Shown in pieces: positions 1-6,528 of a stretch of 6,610 nucleotides of DNA (the first letter of the stretch is position 1; the number at the start of each line of letters is the position of its first letter). Under the pieces are notes generated by a model, which was given only the letters and a program-made list of their open reading frames with translations, was not told the DNA's origin and ran no database searches. This stretch comes from Methylophaga sp. GTDB taxonomy: Bacteria > Pseudomonadota > Gammaproteobacteria > Nitrosococcales > Methylophagaceae. The stretch lies in assembly GCA_013139345.1 (NCBI GenBank), contig WTAY01000023.1, positions 1 to 6,610 on the forward strand, in the 5' to 3' direction. Position numbers and translations under genes: made by a program.

Positions 1-404
1 CGACGAGTAATATCAGTCCGTATTGCAATATAGTGGTCTAATTTATTGTTGTTATCGAAAAAACCTATTACAGTCGTATCAACCCAATAGAGTGAACCAT
101 CTTTTGCACAGTTACACACCTCATAACTCCATGGCTGTCCTTTTGATGCAACACGATACATCTCCGTCCAAATAGATTTAGGATGTACGCCTGAATTTAA
201 TAGGCTATGATTCTGCCCAATTAACTCATCACGGCTATATTGACTTATCTCACAGAACTTATCATTAACATAAGTAATCGTACCTGCTAGATCTGTTTGA
301 GCAACGATTGAAGTAAAATCCAGTGCCAATTTTAGATCCAGCAACTCTTTTTGAGCGAGTTGCTGACTTTCTTTTTCGGCATAATTTGTCATTAATTCAG
401 TCAT
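1..404 (-). CDS. PAS-domain signalling protein, N-terminal part (cut by window edge)
   Basis: This open frame runs from an ATG at 404 off the left edge; 134 codons are visible. Residues 1-25 are a charged, probably helical lead-in with no signal peptide or membrane segment. Residues about 26-134 form a clear PAS domain: TITYVNDKFCEISQYSRDELIG (43-63), the HSLLNSGVHP segment (66-75), then KDGSLYWVDTTV (101-112) and YIAIRTDIT (125-133), which is the usual end of a PAS core. PAS domains sense small ligands, redox state or light, or mediate dimerisation; no cofactor can be named here. It starts 31 bases after the response-regulator gene on the same strand, so co-transcription is likely. The ribosome site is weak (GAAGA just upstream). 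A second in-frame ATG lies at 392 but has no better site. The catalytic part (histidine kinase, GGDEF/EAL or chemoreceptor) lies outside the window and cannot be inferred. The PAS call is firm; the protein's overall role is unknown. Confidence 0.88.
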   Translation of the reverse strand, partial: MTELMTNYAEKESQQLAQKELLDLKLALDFTSIVAQTDLAGTITYVNDKFCEISQYSRDELIGQNHSLLNSGVHPKSIWTEMYRVASKGQPWSYEVCNCAKDGSLYWVDTTVIGFFDNNNKLDHYIAIRTDITR

Positions 405-435
405 AATTCTTCATCTTTGAATGGCAAAATACAAA

Positions 436-1536
436 CTAAACAAATCGACTCATATCGCCCATTAAACGCGATATCTTTTCTTCTATCTTTAGCCCACCAC
501 TATAGAGTGACTTTGACTTATCCTCCGCCTCAATTAAAATACTGACTAGGCGATCCTCATCGGCAACTTTCATTTCTAAATATTGAAAAGCATCTTCCAT
601 TTCAGTATGTAAATGAGACAGAATGGCATCATTTTTACCCTCATTATCTTTATAGTCATAATCAACTTCCATTAACAATTCCTTTGTTGTTGTAAGCAAA
701 TGATTTAAAGCCACTTCTACCTCTAATGATTTAGCTCTGGCCTCAGTTGAGTCTCCTAAGAAGCCAATATTGTCTTTCATTCGACCATACTTCATTTCAT
801 CTTCAATCGGCATGTTTTTAATAAGAACAGAGACTCGCTCATAATTCATTAATGTCCGTTTGCCGAAATCAACAAAACGGCCTTTATCATTAGCAGCCTC
901 TATAATTTGCTTTTCGGTATCGCCTATTACTTCAGAGTGCGAATAAAATTTAACATCACTACCTTGTACATAACGAATCGTCACCATCAAGCCATAGGCC
1001 GAATATGTATCCAATAATGCTTGTACAAGTTCATCAGCTGTTTTACATAAAAAACTCATATTTGAGAACTGTAATGCCGTTCCCACATCTCCCGCAGTCG
1101 ACATGGCGGTCATCGCCATACTCATGGTTTCTGCCGCATTTTTTTCTTGCTCAACAATGGCTGCAGAGGCTTTAATCGTCAGATCTATCTTTGCGAGAAG
1201 TTCATCCTCATTAAATGGTTTGGTAATGTAATCTTCGCCACCCGCTTTATAACCTGCCATCTTTTCTTCTGTCGTTGATAATGCTGACACAAAAATAACG
1301 GGGATATTTGATACTTCAAAGTCTTCTTTTAATTTCTGGCAAGTTTCAAGCCCATTTAGCACGGGCATATTGACATCCATTAGAATTAAATCAGGATTAC
1401 TTTCTTTAACAGTATCTAGGCAGATTTGACCATTTTCAGCGGTGACTAAATTATAATCATCCTCCAATAGCTCTTCTAATATCTCCAAGTTAAACGGCTC
1501 ATCATCAACGGCCAAAATTGTGTACTGCTGTGTCAT
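436..1536 (-). CDS. Response regulator: CheY-like receiver plus unassigned C-terminal region
   Basis: This 366-residue protein begins with a complete receiver domain (about 4-125). Visible sites are the acidic pair D11/D12, phospho-acceptor D54 in LILMDVNMP, S84 at the switch position and K106 in the TKPF motif, so it should accept phosphate from a histidine kinase. The remaining ~240 residues are not a DNA-binding, GGDEF, EAL or HD domain. A helical linker rich in Met/Ala (about 125-155) leads into an alpha/beta stretch with segments TALQFSNMSFLC, GRFVDFGKRTLMNYERVSVLIKNMP and YGRMKDNIGFL, followed by acidic helices to the end. The alpha/beta part is reminiscent of a GAF-like fold, but that is a guess. 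The ATG at 1536 is preferred over the one at 1542: AGGA at 1544-1547 is 7 bases from the former and only 1 from the latter. It sits between the HD-GYP gene and the PAS gene, probably in one operon, and presumably shares the kinase encoded upstream. Confidence 0.9.
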   Translation of the reverse strand: MTQQYTILAVDDEPFNLEILEELLEDDYNLVTAENGQICLDTVKESNPDLILMDVNMPVLNGLETCQKLKEDFEVSNIPVIFVSALSTTEEKMAGYKAGGEDYITKPFNEDELLAKIDLTIKASAAIVEQEKNAAETMSMAMTAMSTAGDVGTALQFSNMSFLCKTADELVQALLDTYSAYGLMVTIRYVQGSDVKFYSHSEVIGDTEKQIIEAANDKGRFVDFGKRTLMNYERVSVLIKNMPIEDEMKYGRMKDNIGFLGDSTEARAKSLEVEVALNHLLTTTKELLMEVDYDYKDNEGKNDAILSHLHTEMEDAFQYLEMKVADEDRLVSILIEAEDKSKSLYSGGLKIEEKISRLMGDMSRFV

Positions 1537-1543
1537 TTCCATA

Positions 1544-1547
1544 TCCT
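1544..1547 (-). promoter_or_regulatory. Ribosome binding site deciding the response-regulator start
   Basis: The minus strand reads AGGA here. Two in-frame ATGs follow, six bases apart. Spacing to the second (1536) is 7 bases, near optimal; spacing to the first (1542) is a single base, too short for normal initiation. The start is therefore placed at 1536. Confidence 0.6.
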
Positions 1548-1576
1548 AAATAGTGTATTATTTTTTAAGTCAAAAT

Positions 1577-2623
1577 TTATTGATTAACAAGAACAATTTC
1601 ATCAAAATGTTCTATAAACTTATCAACCACATTTGAATCAAACATAATGTCCCTCTGCTCATCCATAAAACGTTTAATATCCTCAAGTGGCCACGCCTTT
1701 TTATATGGCCGATCAAAATTTAATGCATCAAAGACATCAGCAACAATAACAATACGCCCTGAAATAGGAATGTTTTCACCCTTTAACCCCACTGGGTAAC
1801 CTGTGCCATCCCACTTTTCATGATGTGTTAATGCAATTTCATGGGCCATCTTGATAATATCTGAGGGGCTACCTTCTAAAATTTTCGCACCCATTTCTGA
1901 ATGCTTCTTTATCGTCTCCCACTCCTCAGCATCTAACTTGCCCGGTTTGAGTAATATGCTGTCTGGTATGCCAACTTTACCGATATCATGCATGGGGGCT
2001 GCGTGGCGTAACTTTTCACAAAAGTCATTATCGAGCTTAAGTGCTTGAGCTAATATGTAGCTTACATGCCCTACTCTTTTCGCATGCTCGGCGGTATCAT
2101 TGTCTCGATAATCAGCAACCACACCTAATCGATATATTGCATCTAATTTTGATTCACTTAGCTCCTTAGTTCGCTGCTGCACCTTTTGTTCTAAAACTTC
2201 ATTTTGTAAATGCAGTTGTTGTTGACTAGAACGCAATTTAATTAAGTTATGAACTCGGCTAAGCACTTCTTCATGATCAAACGGTTTCGTCAAAAAGTCG
2301 CTCGCACCTTCTGTTAATGCCCGAATCTTTGACTGCCTATCAATAGAAGCAGTTAAAACTAAAATAGGGGGGGGATGCATTAAATTTATGCGTTTAAACT
2401 CAGCCATAACTTCAAAGCCTGATTTTTCTGGCATATTAAGATCAAGCAGGACGAGGTCAAACACTGTACTTTGATAATTTTGTATGGCTTGAACAGGATC
2501 TTGTTCACAGCAAATATCACTATAACCGTCTATTGTGAGAAGCTCTTCTAACACCGTCATGTTAATAGGCTCATCATCAATAATTAATATTTTTTTCTGA
2601 CTTAATACATCCGTTCTAATCAT
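1577..2623 (-). CDS. Receiver-HD-GYP response regulator, probable cyclic-di-GMP phosphodiesterase (RpfG type)
   Basis: This 348-residue protein couples phosphorylation to hydrolysis of the second messenger cyclic-di-GMP in the cytoplasm. The receiver (about 10-130) has D16/D17, phospho-acceptor D61 (LVLLDLNMP), T91 and K113 (TKPF). A coiled-coil-like linker rich in Gln/Glu (about 132-158) follows. The HD-GYP domain (about 160-345) keeps the family residues: H180, the HD pair H212/D213 with K216 (HDIGK), H241, the pair H267/H268 and the GYP signature in HHEKWDGTGYP (267-277), and D296 in ADVFDAL. An active enzyme is therefore expected. Position 176, four before H180, is Asp, where three-metal members have Glu; this may mean a two-metal site. 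The start at 2623 has AAGGA (2631-2635) 7 bases upstream. The gene lies 91 bases after the membrane histidine kinase, its most likely phosphodonor, and 40 bases before the next response regulator. Family assignment is firm; the process controlled (motility, biofilm, other) cannot be read from the sequence. Confidence 0.95.
   Translation of the reverse strand: MIRTDVLSQKKILIIDDEPINMTVLEELLTIDGYSDICCEQDPVQAIQNYQSTVFDLVLLDLNMPEKSGFEVMAEFKRINLMHPPPILVLTASIDRQSKIRALTEGASDFLTKPFDHEEVLSRVHNLIKLRSSQQQLHLQNEVLEQKVQQRTKELSESKLDAIYRLGVVADYRDNDTAEHAKRVGHVSYILAQALKLDNDFCEKLRHAAPMHDIGKVGIPDSILLKPGKLDAEEWETIKKHSEMGAKILEGSPSDIIKMAHEIALTHHEKWDGTGYPVGLKGENIPISGRIVIVADVFDALNFDRPYKKAWPLEDIKRFMDEQRDIMFDSNVVDKFIEHFDEIVLVNQ
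2367..2374 (-). repeat. Homopolymeric C8 tract inside the HD-GYP gene
   Basis: The plus strand has eight consecutive G (C8 in the coding strand), coding for the Pro run of HPPPILVLT just before the fourth receiver strand. A one-base slip here would frameshift the gene before the HD-GYP domain. It is the longest G/C run in the window. Confidence 0.85.
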
Positions 2624-2724
2624 TATTCTTTCCTTTATCCCTTATCCTTTCCTTTTTCCATTGTCCTTTCCTTATCCCTTATCCCTTATTTGTTCCGTCC
2701 TGCAACCTTACTCTTTATCCTTTA
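2624..2724 (-). repeat. Purine-only leader with degenerate AAGGGAT heptad repeats before the HD-GYP gene
   Basis: On the minus strand the gap between the histidine kinase and the HD-GYP start is almost entirely purines plus T in GAT/TAA contexts. It contains repeated units such as AAGGGAT (twice in tandem, then AAGGAAAGG) and later AAAGGAT AAGGGAT AAAGGAAAG. The first related unit, AAAGGATAAAG, overlaps the stop codon of the kinase gene. Several AAGGA/AGGG cores look like Shine-Dalgarno sites; the one at 2631-2635 is correctly placed for the HD-GYP ATG. It may be a slippage-generated low-complexity tract or a translational standby region; the sequence alone does not decide. Confidence 0.6.
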
Positions 2725-4193
2725 TTCCGAGCCTGACATACGGGAATAACAAAGTAGAGACACGCTCCATCTGAAATGAGCTCAGCTTTAATCTCTCCTC
2801 GATGCCCTTCTTCAATAATTTCTTTTGAAATGGCTAAACCCAAGCCTGTACCACTTGTTCCTGTACGCGTTTTAGAGCTTTGAACAAATTGATCAAAGAT
2901 GTCATTTAATTCACTGTCGGGTATTCCAATCCCCTGATCTTGAACAGATAATTTAATGGCAGAAACGGCATTATCTGTAGTTCGTAATTTTTTATATTTG
3001 ACGAATGTTTTATTGAGTTTAATTGTAATCGTACTGTTCTTAGGGCTAAATTTTATAGCGTTAGATAGTAAATTAATAATAACTTGTCCAATTCTCGCCC
3101 CATCGAACTCTGCATTGAGATCATCTGAATCTGCTACAACAATGACATCTAGCCTTTTTTCTTTAAGTCGTGCATCTTGTTCAAGAAGACAATGTTGTAA
3201 TACTTCTTTCAAATCATGTTGTTTAAAAGCGTAGTCCATTTTTCCTGCCTCAAGCTTTGATAAATCAAGCAAGTCATTTAACAATGCCAATAATCGCTCG
3301 CCACTCGTGTGAATATTATTGAAGTATTGTAAGAGCTTTTCCCTCGTTGCAGATTCTACTTTTTTGATACCAAAACTTGAGAAACTTAAAATGCCATGCA
3401 TTGGCGTTCTCAGCTCATGTGACATATTGGCAAGAAATACCGATTTGGTTTGATTGGCTTGCTCAGCAGATTCTTTAGCACGAACAAGATCATAGGTTTT
3501 TTGATTCACAATCAACTGTAGGTCTTTTTTATGCCCCTTCAGTTCTCTGGTTAATGCTTCTAGATTTGATTGGTTAAGTAATGCTTCCCAATACTCATCT
3601 GACATTCTTTTTCCAGCTAAGGTGAAGTAAACAATAAAAGCACAAGCCAAAAAGCCAACCATAAAACCTAATGAATTTTGGGTAGAACCGATATAAAGAC
3701 AAACAAAAATAACGGGAAGCCAAGCTAAACATAAAAAATAAAAGAACTGAACTCGGTATTGTGTCATGGAAACAATAGCCCCACTTATCATTCCTGTAAT
3801 CGCTAACAGCATGATGATCCCAGCTGTTGAGAGTCCATCTAGATAGATCAATGATGCAGAAAATAAACCCAAAATAAATGCTGCGACTAATGAGGCAATG
3901 AGATAGCACTTTAATGCATAGTCTGAGTTATCCTCAAGCAGTTGTTTTGAACACTGGTATCTTTTAATACTGGCAAGGATGGAGGCAATGAATATCGGTA
4001 TTAATATATGACCATGATTACTGAGTATTTGCTGGTTCCACAGAAAGAGAAACATTATCGCTGGGTAAACAAACACAATTCCTTTTGCTCGTCTTCCCAT
4101 ATCAATAGCCGCTCTTTTTTTCAGCTCTCTAAATTGCTCAGAGGGAAGAGACTGTATTGTTGTATTTGTGGTCAGCAGATCTACTCTTATCAT
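2715..4193 (-). CDS. Polytopic membrane sensor histidine kinase (HisKA + HATPase_c)
   Basis: This is an inner-membrane sensor kinase of 492 residues from ATG 4193; an adjacent GTG at 4196 would add one residue. After a cytoplasmic lead with a basic patch (KKR...GRRAK, about 25-37) come about six hydrophobic segments (near 39-53, 63-76, 96-118, 123-144, 150-169 and 173-193) with only short loops, so sensing is likely within or beside the membrane. A helical region (about 200-245) joins the kinase core. The H box [15 protein letters not shown] carries phospho-acceptor H259, followed by the N box (N374/N378 in [13 protein letters not shown]), G1 box DQGIGIP (419-425), F box (433-436) and G2 box GTGLGL (448-453). 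All catalytic motifs are intact. There is no receiver or HPt, so phosphate should pass directly to separate receivers, and two are encoded next. The stop is followed by a 91-base purine-rich gap. The ribosome site is weak (GAG close to the ATG). The signal sensed is unknown. Confidence 0.94.
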   Translation of the reverse strand: MIRVDLLTTNTTIQSLPSEQFRELKKRAAIDMGRRAKGIVFVYPAIMFLFLWNQQILSNHGHILIPIFIASILASIKRYQCSKQLLEDNSDYALKCYLIASLVAAFILGLFSASLIYLDGLSTAGIIMLLAITGMISGAIVSMTQYRVQFFYFLCLAWLPVIFVCLYIGSTQNSLGFMVGFLACAFIVYFTLAGKRMSDEYWEALLNQSNLEALTRELKGHKKDLQLIVNQKTYDLVRAKESAEQANQTKSVFLANMSHELRTPMHGILSFSSFGIKKVESATREKLLQYFNNIHTSGERLLALLNDLLDLSKLEAGKMDYAFKQHDLKEVLQHCLLEQDARLKEKRLDVIVVADSDDLNAEFDGARIGQVIINLLSNAIKFSPKNSTITIKLNKTFVKYKKLRTTDNAVSAIKLSVQDQGIGIPDSELNDIFDQFVQSSKTRTGTSGTGLGLAISKEIIEEGHRGEIKAELISDGACLYFVIPVCQARNKG

Positions 4194-4221
4194 CACTCAA
4201 TTATCTTGTGAAGAATCTAAA

Positions 4222-4249
4222 AATATATCATCCGTGATACTAATCTTGA
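4222..4249 (-). promoter_or_regulatory. Candidate sigma-70 promoter for the signalling cluster
   Basis: On the minus strand an extended -10 (TGA then TATATT, 4222-4230) is preceded after 16 bases by TCAAGA (4244-4249), a weak -35 with 3 of 6 consensus bases. Transcription would begin about 20 bases before the histidine kinase ATG. The 121-base gap after the kinase/phosphatase gene and this motif suggest that the sensory cluster has its own promoter. Prediction by eye only. Confidence 0.35.
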
Positions 4250-4314
4250 GTATAGGATGAGTTATTCCCATTTAGCAATAGGAGACACCCCCTAATAAAG
4301 CTGCACCCCTTATT

Positions 4315-6039
4315 TTACGTCGCCAGCAGGTAAAATAATATGAAATTAGAGACCAATAAGAGACCCGACAAGCCCTTCCAAAAACCGAGTGGATTACGCT
4401 GTAATAAGGGAAGCTGGTCTTCTCTCAAATAATCTGGGTTTGGTTTTCGTAGATCAGCCTCAAGTTCAGATAATTTTTCATATCGATTATTTGGATCAAC
4501 TTGAACAGCAGTCCTGATCGCTTTATCTACCCAATGCGGCACATTCGCAATATGACTACTGATTGGTATGTACCTTAAACGGTTTATTGAACGTTGATCC
4601 GATGCTTTAGCAAGGTTATCTCCATAAGGTAATTTACCTGTAATCATTTCGTAAATAATACAGCCTAAGGCAAACAGATCTGATTGTGTGGTACCCGGTT
4701 GCTCTACCAAATATTCAGGAGCAGTATAGTTTTTTGTTCCTAATAATTCTTTACGTTCAATGGGGGTAGATATATCAGCAATACCGGCAATTTTAGTTGA
4801 TCCAAAGTCAACAATTTTCACCAATCCTTCTGAGGTGATCATAATATTGCCAGGTTTGATATCTTGATGAAGCATATCCATACGGTGAAAAGCACGAAGA
4901 CCTGATACCGCTTGTGAGACCACATTCCGAATAACAGTTAAATCAAGTTCTGTTTGATCTTCCATCCACTGTTCAAGCGTTTTACCTTCAATATATTCCA
5001 TTATGTAATAAAGGAATCGGCGAGGACGTTGTTGTTCCACCGTTCGAATAACATGAGGGCTATTAATGCGACGACCTGCCCATTCTTCAAGCTGAAAGCG
5101 TTCTAAATAAGCAGGATCGTCCTCAAAATTAATGGACGGCGTTTTGATAACAACCTTTTCGTCAGTCTCCGTATCAACCGCTAAGTATAATTGGCTAGTA
5201 GAACTGGCATGTAACTCTCTGGTAATTCGATAACCATCTAAAATTACGCCTTCGTAAAGCTCCGGTGGAAATGGTAACTCAGTTAATTTAGAAAATACCT
5301 CATCAGCATCTTGTGATGGCAATTCGTTTATTCTCAATAACTGACAACTCACATTATCAAGACTGCCCTTTTCTAATGATGCCGCAACAATCTGTTCACA
5401 GATAACCGTTAAATTAGCTTCACCCGATGTCAGTATTTTCTGGATCGCTTTATCAGATAAAGTGTCATGAACACCATCTGTTGAAATAAAAAACAGATCG
5501 CCTACTTCTGTTGGCACCTTTTTATAATCAATATCTAAACGGTAATCGACCCCCATAGCCCGGCCGAGGTACTCTTGCTCCCCAGGCATATGGATACGAT
5601 GATCCGTTGTTAACTGTTCAAGATTAGTTCCCCTAAGTTGATATATTCTAGAGTCACCAACATGGAACAGATGAGCCGTCGTTGATTTCAATACTAAGCC
5701 ACAAAAAGTACTTGCTAGGCCACGGGAAATATCTTGAAATTGATTGCTCTGACTATACAGCCACGTATTGATTGAGGTGAGGACTTTGCCGCCTGACTTT
5801 TTTACAGACCACGAGTCTGGTGTACTAAAATAATCACTCAAGAAGCCAGTTACGCAAGCTTGGCTTGCTTGTTTAGCTTCTGAACTACTGCTAACACCAT
5901 CAGCTAACGTAAATGCAGCACCTTTTGCTGATAATAGGTTTAAATTACTAGGAATCATATGACCTATGGAGTCTTGATTCTCTTCTTTAAGCCCTTTGTC
6001 AGAACAAGATCCAACACTTACTTTTAGTTTTGCCGACAT
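4315..6039 (-). CDS. Bifunctional PP2C-type phosphatase / Ser-Thr protein kinase with C-terminal membrane anchor
   Basis: This 574-residue fusion carries both activities of reversible Ser/Thr phosphorylation. The PP2C phosphatase (about 5-237) shows metal-ligand motifs: D23 in ENQD, D47-G48 in ADG, the VGDSR strand (127-131), D188 in STDG and D228 in LDNVS. The kinase (about 268-535) has K299 in VVIKTP, probable helix-C Glu at 318/319, catalytic D393 in HQDIKPGN, DFG 411-413, APE 440-442 and D454. HQD replaces the usual HRD, making it a non-RD kinase, and the ATP loop reads ELHASSTSQLYLAVD without the GxGxxG pattern. From memory both traits match the family found beside nitrate/nitrite genes (such as P. 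aeruginosa PA1782), so they are not decay. Residues 556-573 are one hydrophobic helix at the very end, placing both domains in the cytoplasm under the inner membrane. The ATG at 6039 has GAGGA six bases upstream. It is separated by 121 bases from the sensory cluster, so a functional link is only a possibility. Substrates are unknown. Confidence 0.93.
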   Translation of the reverse strand: MSAKLKVSVGSCSDKGLKEENQDSIGHMIPSNLNLLSAKGAAFTLADGVSSSSEAKQASQACVTGFLSDYFSTPDSWSVKKSGGKVLTSINTWLYSQSNQFQDISRGLASTFCGLVLKSTTAHLFHVGDSRIYQLRGTNLEQLTTDHRIHMPGEQEYLGRAMGVDYRLDIDYKKVPTEVGDLFFISTDGVHDTLSDKAIQKILTSGEANLTVICEQIVAASLEKGSLDNVSCQLLRINELPSQDADEVFSKLTELPFPPELYEGVILDGYRITRELHASSTSQLYLAVDTETDEKVVIKTPSINFEDDPAYLERFQLEEWAGRRINSPHVIRTVEQQRPRRFLYYIMEYIEGKTLEQWMEDQTELDLTVIRNVVSQAVSGLRAFHRMDMLHQDIKPGNIMITSEGLVKIVDFGSTKIAGIADISTPIERKELLGTKNYTAPEYLVEQPGTTQSDLFALGCIIYEMITGKLPYGDNLAKASDQRSINRLRYIPISSHIANVPHWVDKAIRTAVQVDPNNRYEKLSELEADLRKPNPDYLREDQLPLLQRNPLGFWKGLSGLLLVSNFILFYLLAT

Positions 6040-6045
6040 TTTTCA

Positions 6046-6050
6046 TCCTC
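6046..6050 (-). promoter_or_regulatory. Strong ribosome binding site of the kinase/phosphatase gene
   Basis: The minus strand reads GAGGA, six bases before the ATG at 6039. It is one of the best-matched sites in the window and fixes the start. Confidence 0.65.
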
Positions 6051-6103
6051 GAAAATAAAATAGTTCACCTTAAAGTCAATGATGGACTGTGATACAGGTA
6101 ATC

Positions 6104-6127
6104 ATTGGAAACGCAGGTTTCCCCAAT
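6104..6127. repeat. Short inverted repeat upstream of the kinase/phosphatase
   Basis: ATTGGAAAC (6104-6112) is complementary to GTTTCCCCAAT (6117-6127) apart from a two-base bulge, with a four-base loop. It lies about 65 bases before the start codon. It could be an operator or a structured leader; no T-run follows on either strand, so it is not a typical terminator. Confidence 0.35.
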
Positions 6128-6156
6128 TCATCATTCCTATTAATCCATAATTTTAC

Positions 6157-6234
6157 CTCCTCACCCCAGCCCTATCCAACAGAAGAGGGAGCTTTAGCCC
6201 CTTCTCCCTTGAGGGAGAAGCTTGGGATGAGGGG
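6157..6234. repeat. REP/MITE-like palindromic intergenic element
   Basis: The outer ends, CCTCACCCCAGC (6159-6170) and GCTTGGGATGAGG (6220-6232), are imperfect inverted repeats. Inside the right half is a perfect hairpin, CTTCTCCCT / AGGGAGAAG, with a two-base loop (6201-6220). The left half holds a decayed second hairpin around CCCTATC...GAAGAGGG. The wording CCTCACCCCAGCCC ... GGATGAGGGG matches, from memory, a widespread non-coding repeat of gammaproteobacterial intergenic regions. It encodes no protein and would rely on a transposase elsewhere if mobile. Confidence 0.7.
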
Positions 6235-6378
6235 AACAGTTTCAATAGCGCTAAAAATAAGATCTTATCAATCACAGTTCAGCAACTATTAACCGCATAT
6301 TACATCTTGATCCGACGGCCCATTTTCACCCTGACAACTATAACCCATGACAAATGAAGATACAGGGCTTACAGCTCC

Positions 6379-6452
6379 CGTCATTCTCGAATGCTCTTAT
6401 CGAGAATCTACTGTATTGAGCAGATCCCAGCTAGAAGCATGCTGGGATGACA
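6379..6452. repeat. Palindromic CGTCAT-ended element, copy A (diverged)
   Basis: It begins CGTCAT and ends ATGACA. It is built of two hairpins: ATTCTCGA / TCGAGAAT (6383-6390 with 6400-6407) and ATCCCAGC / GCTGGGAT (6424-6431 with 6441-6448). This two-hairpin layout with GTCAT ends is the same as copy B, but the stem sequences differ by compensating changes, which indicates an older copy or a selected structure. Confidence 0.65.
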
Positions 6453-6515
6453 AAATAAAAAAACTGCATATTGAATGATTACTGGTATATACCTATTATC
6501 ATTGAAGATGCAGTT
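6453..6515 (-). terminator. Long imperfect dyad with T-run, terminator-like on the minus strand
   Basis: AACTGCAT (6462-6469) pairs with ATGCAGTT (6508-6515), AATGAT (6474-6479) with ATCATT (6498-6503), and the centre is the perfect palindrome GGTATATACC (6484-6493). All three share the same axis (6488.5); 22 of 27 positions pair. Read on the minus strand, the stem is followed directly by a T-rich run (complement of 6453-6463). It could end transcription arriving from beyond 6610. The stem is AT-rich and interrupted by two 4x4 internal loops, unlike a standard intrinsic terminator, so an operator or a mobile-element structure is equally possible. Confidence 0.35.
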
Positions 6516-6528
6516 AATTTAATAAAGC

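Noticed and set aside
1851..2048. Plus-strand open frame opposite the HD-GYP gene
   Set aside because: It lies wholly antisense to a well-supported gene and its translation shows no domain; it is a shadow frame.
2956..3234. Plus-strand open frame opposite the histidine kinase gene
   Set aside because: It is antisense to the conserved HATPase region, with a low-complexity translation and no family features.
3595..3909. Minus-strand frame overlapping the kinase membrane region in another phase
   Set aside because: The overlapping frame encodes the expected membrane helices; this one is rich in Cys, Phe and Ser and looks like an out-of-frame reading of the same DNA.
4008..4211. Plus-strand open frame opposite the kinase N-terminus
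   Set aside because: It is antisense to the start of a supported gene and across its promoter region, with no recognisable domain.
4279..4294. Six-pair hairpin after the kinase/phosphatase stop as a terminator
   Set aside because: The stem is short with a G-T pair and is not followed by a T-run on the minus strand; evidence is too weak.
6052..6079. TTGACT - 16 - TATTTT as a promoter for the kinase/phosphatase
   Set aside because: The implied transcription start would fall within the ribosome binding site of the gene, leaving no usable leader.
6089..6292. Plus-strand 67-codon frame in the right-hand gap
   Set aside because: It reads straight through the palindromic repeat element and has no ribosome site or protein-like pattern.
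6456..6521. Integron attC site
   Set aside because: The dyad has AAC...GTT at the outer stem, but the bases after GTT do not fit the RRRY core and there is no integrase or cassette structure nearby.
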